Shown here piece by piece: positions 1 through 4,914 of a stretch of 7,532 nt of DNA (positions are counted from its first letter, which is position 1; each line of letters begins with the position of its first letter). The notes under the pieces are model-generated. The model saw only the letters and a list, made by a program, of their open reading frames with translations, was not told the DNA's origin and did not search any database. Location: assembly GCA_002325245.1 (NCBI GenBank), contig DCRR01000015.1, positions 143,266 to 150,797 of the forward strand, read 5' to 3'. A program made the translations under genes and the position numbers. This DNA comes from Microbacteriaceae bacterium UBA1487 (GTDB taxonomy: Bacteria > Actinomycetota > Actinomycetes > Actinomycetales > Microbacteriaceae).

Positions 1-1282
1 CGCGATCGCCGCCGCGCTCGCCCTCGCCTCCGGTGTGCTCTCCGAGGTGACCGACCTCGGCTCCGCCCTCACCGCCGCCGGCATCCTCACCGGACTCATC
101 GCGACCGACCTCGTGCTGGTCATGCTCGTGTTGGCCGCCCGCATTCCGCTGCTGGACCGCGCGGTGGGCCACGACCGTGCGATCGCCCTGCACGGGCGCC
201 TCGGCAAGCCCGCGCTCTACCTCCTGCTCGCCCACGCGGTGTTCCTGACGGTGGGCTACGCCGTCGCCGACGGCACCGACGTCGTGAGCGAGACGCTGCT
301 GCTGTTCTCGATCACCGACATGCCCTTGGCCTACCTGGGGCTCGGCCTGCTCATCTCCGTGGTCGTGACCTCGGTCATCGCGGTGCGTCGTCATCTGCCG
401 CGCGAGCTGTGGCACGGCGTGCACCTGCTGAGCTACGCGGCGGTGCTCGCCGCACTCCCCCACGAGCTGAGCCTCGGCGGCATCCTCATGGAGGGAACCT
501 GGCAGCGGGTGTACTGGATCAGCCTGACCGTCATCGCGTTCGGCAGCATCGTGGTCTTCCGCGTCGCCGTGCCCCTCGTGCGCTCGCTGCGTCACCGCCT
601 GGTCGTCGACCGAATCGAGTGGATCGCCCACGATGTCGCCTCGATCTGGCTCCGCGGGCAGAACGTCTCGCGCCTCGCCGCGCATGGCGGGCAGTTCTTC
701 ACCTGGCGGTTCTGGACCGGACGCACCTGGTGGCATGCGCACCCGATCTCGCTGTCGGCTGCGCCCGCCGGCGACCGCCTGCGCATCACCGTGCGCGTGC
801 TCGGCGCGGGGACGCGACGGCTCACCGCGGTTCCGATCGGAACCCGCGTCAGCTTCGCCGGCCCGTACGGGCTGTTCCGCGACGCCGCCCGCACGACCCC
901 GCTCCTCGCGATCGCCGCCGCGGGAATCGGAATCACCCCGGCCCGCGCGCTGCTCGAGGGCGCCTCGACGACTCCCGGCGACGCAACCGTGCTGCTGCGT
1001 GCCTCGACCAGGGACGGCCTGTACCTGTTCGACGAGGTCGTGGACCTCGCCACCGAGCGCGGGGCGGCCGTGTACACCTCGGTCGGCAGCCGGGATCCGA
1101 ACGGCTGGCTCGCCGCCCGAGATGTCGCGCGCGGAGTCAGCATCCGCTCGATCTTCCCGGACCTTCTCGAGTCGGATCTGTTCATCTGCGGCCCCGACGC
1201 CTGGTCGGAGGCCGTGGAGCGCGACGCGCTCACGGCGGGCATGCCCGCCCGGCGCATCCACGTCGAGAGATTCGCCTCATGA
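1..1282 (+). CDS. Ferric reductase-like transmembrane flavohaem oxidoreductase (5' end outside window)
   Basis: This is probably a membrane NAD(P)H oxidoreductase that passes electrons from cytosolic NAD(P)H through FAD and two b-type haems to the outer face. The frame is open from base 2, and the GTG at 35 falls inside a hydrophobic stretch, so the true start lies upstream. Numbering residues from base 2 gives 426 in the window. Roughly the first 195 residues form membrane helices. Paired histidines with ferric-reductase/NOX spacing are visible: H64 and H78 (13 residues between) and H141 and H154 (12 between), with H138 nearby. A cytosolic ferredoxin-reductase module follows: an FAD motif HPIS at 247-250 (NOX/FRO families use HPF[TS]), a nucleotide-loop GIGITP at 308-313, a CGP at 396-398, and a C-terminal ERF. 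Its stop overlaps the next start as ATGA. Family assignment is firm. The substrate (ferric iron, oxygen or a protein-bound flavin) is not shown, though the two following genes favour a flavoprotein acceptor. Confidence 0.88.
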   Translation, partial: AIAAALALASGVLSEVTDLGSALTAAGILTGLIATDLVLVMLVLAARIPLLDRAVGHDRAIALHGRLGKPALYLLLAHAVFLTVGYAVADGTDVVSETLLLFSITDMPLAYLGLGLLISVVVTSVIAVRRHLPRELWHGVHLLSYAAVLAALPHELSLGGILMEGTWQRVYWISLTVIAFGSIVVFRVAVPLVRSLRHRLVVDRIEWIAHDVASIWLRGQNVSRLAAHGGQFFTWRFWTGRTWWHAHPISLSAAPAGDRLRITVRVLGAGTRRLTAVPIGTRVSFAGPYGLFRDAARTTPLLAIAAAGIGITPARALLEGASTTPGDATVLLRASTRDGLYLFDEVVDLATERGAAVYTSVGSRDPNGWLAARDVARGVSIRSIFPDLLESDLFICGPDAWSEAVERDALTAGMPARRIHVERFAS

Positions 1283-1746
1283 GCGTCCGCGCGCGAGTGA
1301 TCGGAGGCCTCGTCTCGCTCGGATTCCTCAGCGTCGGATGGCAGCTCGGGGCCATCGAGCCGCTGAACCCGGCGACGACGTCGACCGACGACCCGACGAA
1401 CGGGACGGCCGGCGCCGCCGATGCGAGCGCGTCCACGGACGCCGGAACCGGCAGCGCCACGGTGAGCGATGGAACATACACCGGGAGCGTCGAGTCCACG
1501 CGCTGGGGCGACGTCCAGGTCGCGGTGACGATCAGCGGGGGCCAGATCACCGAGGTCTCGACGCTGCAATCCCCCGATGCCGAAAGCCGCTCGATCCAGC
1601 TGGCCGCGAACGCCAGCCCGATTCTCGCCGCCGAGGTGATCAGCGCCCAGTCGAGCTCCGTCGCGACCGTCAGCGGCGCGACGTTCACGAGCGAGGCGTA
1701 CCTCAGCTCCGTGCAGGCGGCCCTCGACGAGGCGGCCTTCTCGTGA
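1279..1746 (+). CDS. FMN-binding domain protein, predicted exported and covalently flavinylated
   Basis: This 155-residue protein probably carries a covalent FMN on the outer face of the membrane and acts as the electron relay of the cassette. Residues 1-6 are basic (R4, R6). Residues 7-25 are hydrophobic and could be a signal peptide or membrane anchor. There is no lipobox cysteine and no twin arginine. Residues 32-62 form a Thr/Ser/Ala/Asp-rich linker. Residues 63-155 match the FMN_bind fold: DGTYTGS, then WGDVQVAVTISGG, then the acceptor motif SGAT at 132-135 followed by FTSEAY. T135 (codon 1681-1683) is the expected flavinylated threonine. The ATG start overlaps the upstream stop by 4 bases and the stop overlaps the downstream GTG by 4 bases, which implies translational coupling. 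The acidic residue usually found just before SGAT is absent here. Family and operon role are well supported; the redox partners are inferred from context. Confidence 0.87.
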   Translation: MSVRARVIGGLVSLGFLSVGWQLGAIEPLNPATTSTDDPTNGTAGAADASASTDAGTGSATVSDGTYTGSVESTRWGDVQVAVTISGGQITEVSTLQSPDAESRSIQLAANASPILAAEVISAQSSSVATVSGATFTSEAYLSSVQAALDEAAFS

Positions 1747-2489
1747 GCCGCCATGTGATCCGGACGATGGGCACGGTCAGCTCGCTGGAACTCGTCACCG
1801 AGGATCAGCTCGCGGCCGCCAGCGTCGCCCGCGTGCTGAACTCCGCCGATGCGCGGTTCAGCCTGTACCGCCCCGACTCGGAGCTCTCCGCCGTCGCCCG
1901 GGGGCTCCCCCTCGTCGAGGCCTCAGCGGAGGTGCTCGCCGCGTACGCCCTCGCCCTCCACTGGCGGCGCCGCACCGAGGGCCAGTTCACCGCGCACCGC
2001 CCCGACGGGGTGCTCGATCTCTCGGGGATCGTGAAGTCGTGGGCGATGGCCGCCGCGCGCGATGCGCTGCGCGACCGCGGCGCCTGGAACTGGTGCCTGA
2101 ACGTCGGCGGTGACGTGCTCACCGAGGGCGTCGACCACGAGGGCCGGCCGTGGGTCGTCGGCATCGCCGACCCGGCCGATCGAGGACGACTGCTGACCGC
2201 CGTGTCGCTCGATGATGATCGTCGCGCGATCGCGACGAGCGGTTCGACCGAGCGCGGCGACCACATCTGGGGAGCACGCGCACTCGATGAGAACGGATTC
2301 CGCCAGGTCACCGTGATCGCGCCCGACATCGTGACCGCTGATGTGCTGGCGACCGCGCTCGTGGCGGGCGGGCGCGACTACCTCGACGAGGCGACATCGC
2401 GCTTCCCGATCGAGGTGCTCACCGTCGACCGCGCCGGCGAGCTGCTGATCACTCCGGGAATGCGCGAGGCGATGCACGCTGCCGCGTGA
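1743..2489 (+). CDS. apbE: FAD:protein FMN transferase (ApbE family, short form)
   Basis: ApbE enzymes transfer FMN from FAD to a Thr/Ser of a target protein through a phosphoester bond. The obvious target here is the SGAT motif of the gene directly upstream. I chose the GTG at 1743 because it overlaps the upstream stop (GTGA) and places the TMGT motif at residues 8-11. Other family motifs appear in order: RFSLYRPDSELS, DLSGIVKS at 92-99 (usually D-x-x-G-I-x-K-G; K98 kept), NVGGD at 120-124, ATSGS at 164-168, and ADVLAT at 199-204 with the Mg-binding pair D200 and T204. At 248 residues it is shorter than typical members of 300 or more. It has no signal peptide or lipobox, and the usual HxxDPRTG stretch is replaced by HIWGARALDENG. 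The key residues I can place are present, so it is probably active. The stop lies 1 base from the convergent rnpB. Confidence 0.9.
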   Translation: MSRHVIRTMGTVSSLELVTEDQLAAASVARVLNSADARFSLYRPDSELSAVARGLPLVEASAEVLAAYALALHWRRRTEGQFTAHRPDGVLDLSGIVKSWAMAAARDALRDRGAWNWCLNVGGDVLTEGVDHEGRPWVVGIADPADRGRLLTAVSLDDDRRAIATSGSTERGDHIWGARALDENGFRQVTVIAPDIVTADVLATALVAGGRDYLDEATSRFPIEVLTVDRAGELLITPGMREAMHAAA

Positions 2490-2490
2490 G

Positions 2491-2866
2491 GTGAACGGGT
2501 CGACCGATACGCCGGGTTCTGTCGTCGCCCCGAAAGGCGCCGGACGGCCATCTATCTCGGACGTGCGTTGCCGCACATCTCCAGCGGTCTACCCGGGAAC
2601 TCGGCGAGCCGCCTCAACGTTCCCTGTCTGACCTTGCTCCAGGCGAGGTTTACCCAGCGAGCCCGATCACTCGGGCTCCTGGTGGTCTCTTACACCACCG
2701 TTTCACCCTTACCGCGGCCGAAGCCGAGGCGGTCTGCTTTCTGTTGCACTTTCTCGCGGATTGCTCCGGGTGGGTGTTACCCACCGCCCTGCTCTGTGGA
2801 GCCCGGACGTTCCTCGGCAGTCGTCCCGAAGGACTCCTGACGCGACCGTCTGGTCGGCCCGTTCAC
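2491..2866 (-). ncRNA. rnpB: RNase P RNA, bacterial class A
   Basis: This is the catalytic RNA of RNase P, which matures the 5' ends of tRNAs. Read on the minus strand, the terminal P1 helix pairs the complement of 2852-2866 with that of 2491-2505 (15 positions, one C-A mismatch); this sets both ends at about 376 nt. The 5' P4 region, GAGGAACGTCCGGGCTCCAC and onward, lies at 2766-2815. The 3' P4 strand with ACAGAACCCGGCGTATCGG is at 2501-2522. The conserved GTGCAACAGAAAGCAGACCG segment lies within 2728-2755. A GGTGAAACGGTGG-type segment lies near 2690-2706, and the GGGTAAACC loop that contacts the tRNA CCA end lies near 2648-2656. The gene follows the RNase HI stop by 16 nt and ends 1 nt from the convergent apbE stop. 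It may be cut from the upstream operon transcript or use a promoter inside the 3' end of the RNase HI gene. Open frames through this stretch are not genes. Confidence 0.97.
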
Positions 2867-2873
2867 TGGGTCA

Positions 2874-2879
2874 AGGGTA
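2874..2879 (-). promoter_or_regulatory. rnpB: Possible -10 element for rnpB
   Basis: The minus strand reads TACCCT, matching the TAnnnT core of sigma-70-type -10 boxes. It ends 7 nt before the predicted RNA 5' end at 2866, which is the right spacing. No convincing -35 hexamer is visible 16-19 nt further upstream, where GTCGCG and its neighbours lie in the RNase HI coding end. This is weak evidence: such hexamers arise by chance. Confidence 0.25.
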
Positions 2880-2882
2880 CCG

Positions 2883-3323
2883 CTACCGACGGAAGTCGCG
2901 ACGCGTGTCCATCGCCTCGTTCGCGAGCTTGTCCGCGCGCGAGTTCTCGGCGCGCGGAATCCACTCGAAGGCGACCGGGGTTCCGGTGAGCACCTGGCGC
3001 GCCTCCGCGGCGAGCGTCGCCATGTCGGGGTGCTTGATCTTCCATCGCCCCGACATCTGCTCGACGACGAGCTTCGAATCCATGCGCACCCGCAGCACCG
3101 CCTGCGGGTCCAGCTCGATCGCCGCCCGCACGCCCGCGATCATTCCCTTGTACTCGGCGACGTTGTTGCTCGCGATGCCCACGTACAGCCCCAGCTCGGT
3201 CAGGACCTCGCCGGTGGCGGCGTCGAGCACGAGAGCGCCGCTGCCCGCCTGACCAGGGTTGCCGCGCGATCCCCCGTCGGCCTCGACGATCAGTTCGCGT
3301 GCCGCTCCGTTGCTGCTCGTCAC
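2883..3323 (-). CDS. rnhA: Ribonuclease HI family protein (single domain)
   Basis: RNase HI cleaves the RNA strand of RNA-DNA hybrids such as R-loops and leftover primers. The 146-residue product carries the full acidic tetrad: D16 in ADGGSRGNPG, E57 in NNVAEYKG, D82 in MDSK, and D131 in RADKLANEA. The GTG at 3323 is preferred because it overlaps the upstream stop (GTGA), has GGAG about 10 bases before it, and begins just ahead of the first beta strand; the frame extends further upstream but only into the preceding gene. The family is the short 'reverse transcriptase-like' RNase HI found next to Nif3 and zinc-ribbon genes. The mycobacterial relative Rv2228c carries a fused C-terminal phosphatase (CobC-like) domain that is absent here. 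The product ends in a basic DTRRDFRR tail. The gene is probably co-transcribed with its two upstream neighbours. The symbol is given by family, not by proven orthology. Confidence 0.92.
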   Translation of the reverse strand: MTSSNGAARELIVEADGGSRGNPGQAGSGALVLDAATGEVLTELGLYVGIASNNVAEYKGMIAGVRAAIELDPQAVLRVRMDSKLVVEQMSGRWKIKHPDMATLAAEARQVLTGTPVAFEWIPRAENSRADKLANEAMDTRRDFRR

Positions 3324-4060
3324 AGGCCGGACTCCGCGGTGCGGACCAGCACGGCGTTCGAATCCGGGCACAGCAGCACTGCGTCCGGCGCGGCCGCGCG
3401 CACCGCGCCGAGGTCGGTGGAGTTGAGCGCGACACCGCTCGCGCTCGACACGCCCGCGCGAAGCAGCGAGGCGCCCACGCCGTAGCGCGCGCGCTGCTTC
3501 TCGTAGAGGGCGAGCAGATCGGCGGGCACCTTGCCGGCGACCGTCGCCCGGTTGGCCTCAGCGTGGCGGCGATCCGCCGCGAGCACCTCGAGGGCCGCAT
3601 CCCGCGCCGCGATCGCCGCCGCGATGCGCTCATCCAGCTCGGCGAGCTCGGCGCGCGTGGCCGCCAGCTCCGCGTCGCGCGCCTCCACCGTCTCCATCAC
3701 GGCCAGCTCGATGTCCTCGAGGTCGGACTTCCGGACGGCCAGCGCGGCGAGCTCCTGCTCGAAGGCCTGGATGTCCTTCACGGAGCTGCTCGACTGCAGT
3801 CGATCGCGATCACGCATGATCCGCGCATCCACGACCTCGACGTCCGACTCGGTGCGTCGAAGCTCGAGGCGCGCATCCTCGACCGCGCCCGTCTGCTCGA
3901 CGAGGCGCCGCTGCAGGGCCTCACGACCCGCGGTGAGCTCGGTGACGACACCGGCCTCCGGCAGCGTCGAAGCGCGATGCGCCAACTGCGCGAGCTTGGT
4001 ATCAAGCGCCTGCAGGTCAAGCAGCAGGGCCTGATCCTCGGGGGCAGCCGTCAACGCCAT
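3320..4060 (-). CDS. Coiled-coil protein of the C4 zinc-ribbon family, ribbon degenerate
   Basis: This 246-residue protein belongs to the family of Rv2229c and chlamydial CT398: a long helical hairpin followed by a small C-terminal zinc ribbon. The molecular role of the family is not settled. Residues 8 to about 165 are heptad-rich, charged (E, R, A, L) and clearly coiled-coil. A conserved-looking linker KVPADLLALYEKQRARYG follows. In the C-terminal 45 residues the four cysteines expected as CxxC and CxxC appear as S205-x-x-S208 and C231-x-x-S234, so zinc binding is very unlikely. The surrounding frame (ALNSTDL, CPDSNAVLVRT) still aligns to the family, so this is substitution, not a frameshift. 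The start at 4060 is chosen for the strong AAGGAG five bases upstream; the frame runs on to 4114 without support. The stop overlaps the RNase HI start by 4 bases. Confidence 0.85.
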   Translation of the reverse strand: MALTAAPEDQALLLDLQALDTKLAQLAHRASTLPEAGVVTELTAGREALQRRLVEQTGAVEDARLELRRTESDVEVVDARIMRDRDRLQSSSSVKDIQAFEQELAALAVRKSDLEDIELAVMETVEARDAELAATRAELAELDERIAAAIAARDAALEVLAADRRHAEANRATVAGKVPADLLALYEKQRARYGVGASLLRAGVSSASGVALNSTDLGAVRAAAPDAVLLCPDSNAVLVRTAESGL

Positions 4061-4065
4061 GGTTT

Positions 4066-4071
4066 CTCCTT
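4066..4071 (-). promoter_or_regulatory. Shine-Dalgarno site fixing the start of the coiled-coil gene
   Basis: The minus strand reads AAGGAG, then AAACC, then the ATG at 4060-4058. It lies in the 13-nt gap after the Nif3-like stop codon (4076-4074). A near-perfect site at 5-nt spacing favours 4060 as the start over the in-frame ATG at 4114, which lies inside the Nif3-like gene. Confidence 0.8.
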
Positions 4072-4073
4072 CA

Positions 4074-4892
4074 TCACACGATCGCAAAGTCCCAGGGATC
4101 GGTGCGCAGTTCACTCACGAGCACCTCCGCCGTCGGGAGCGCGGCGCGCAGTTGCGCCGCCGCAGTATCAAGCCACAACCACTCGCTCGCCCAGTGCGAG
4201 ACATCCAGCAGGGCCGGGCCGCCGCGCAGCCGCGAGCTCTCCCGCGCCTCCGAAGCCGGGTGGTGGCGCAGATCGCTCGTGATGTAGACGTCAGCCGCCC
4301 GCACCTGAGGATCCGAGAGCAGGGAGTCGCCGGCGCCGGCGCACAGGGCGACCGTTTCGATCGTGCGGTCGAAGTCGCCCGCGGCACGAACGCCCTGAGC
4401 TGTCGCGGGCAGCACATCCGCGAGGGCACGCGCGAGTGCGCCGAGCGTCATCGGCTGGGCCAGCCTGCCGACCCGGCCGAGACCCAGATCCGCGTCGGAC
4501 GCCGACGGCACGATCGGGCGCGCTTCCACCAGGCCGAGGCGTCCGGCCAGGACGGCCGAGGTGCCGCGATCGACGATGTCGGCGTTGGTGTGGGCGGCGA
4601 TCAGCGCGCATCCGCCGCGAATGAGTCGCGACACGACGGCACCTTTGTAGGTGTCTTCGGCGACCGTCGTGACCCCGCGCAGGAACAGCGGGTGATGGAC
4701 GAGCAGCAGTTGCGCGCCCGACTCGACGGCCTCGTCTGCCGTGTCGACAACCGCGTCGACGGCGAGAAGGATGCGCGTGACCTCGGTCGCGGGGTCGCCA
4801 GCCAGGAGTCCCGGCGCATCCCAGCCCTCGGCGGAGCCGATCGGCCAGAGCGTCTCGACGACATCCGTGACATCAGCGAGGGTGGGAGGCAT
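4074..4892 (-). CDS. Nif3-like dinuclear metal center protein (DUF34/YbgI family)
   Basis: This 272-residue protein belongs to the Nif3/DUF34 family, which forms toroidal hexamers with a two-metal site per subunit. The family is often mislabelled 'GTP cyclohydrolase type 2', and its biological reaction is not established. Visible signatures are GWDAPGLLAG at 23-32, VHHPLFLRG at 65-73 (ligands H66, H67), AAHTNAD at 99-105 (D105), ITSDLRHHPA at 204-213, and DVSHWASEW at 230-238 (H233, E237). All expected metal ligands are present. The length matches the short form that lacks the inserted middle domain of some Gram-positive homologues. The gene starts 22 nt after the permease stop; the bases just before the ATG are a run of six G, unusually close for a ribosome binding site. 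It heads the conserved Nif3, zinc-ribbon, RNase H trio. Confidence 0.92.
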   Translation of the reverse strand: MPPTLADVTDVVETLWPIGSAEGWDAPGLLAGDPATEVTRILLAVDAVVDTADEAVESGAQLLLVHHPLFLRGVTTVAEDTYKGAVVSRLIRGGCALIAAHTNADIVDRGTSAVLAGRLGLVEARPIVPSASDADLGLGRVGRLAQPMTLGALARALADVLPATAQGVRAAGDFDRTIETVALCAGAGDSLLSDPQVRAADVYITSDLRHHPASEARESSRLRGGPALLDVSHWASEWLWLDTAAAQLRAALPTAEVLVSELRTDPWDFAIV

Positions 4893-4914
4893 CCCCCCAG
4901 TCTACGAGTGCCGG

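Noticed and set aside
2475..2488. A hairpin CACGC-TGCC-GCGTG over the apbE stop codon, considered as a terminator
   Set aside because: The stem is only 5 bp and no T-run follows on either strand. It is too weak to call an intrinsic terminator.
409..2489. Long open frames on both strands overlapping the redox operon (for example 409-1746 plus upstream of the FMN-binding start, 633-1742 plus, 592-1569 minus, 1923-2576 minus)
   Set aside because: Their products are Arg/Pro/Ser/Ala-rich with no family motifs, as expected from off-frame reading of high-GC genes. The overlapping frames hold clear domain signatures.
2568..3252. Plus-strand open frames across the RNase P RNA and RNase HI region
   Set aside because: They run through a structured RNA gene and antisense to a gene with a full catalytic tetrad. 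The products lack recognisable features.
3320..4060. A frameshift or pseudogene explanation for the missing cysteines in the zinc-ribbon family protein
   Set aside because: The frame stays aligned to the family on both sides of each lost cysteine and ends at a normal coupled stop, so point substitution explains it better.
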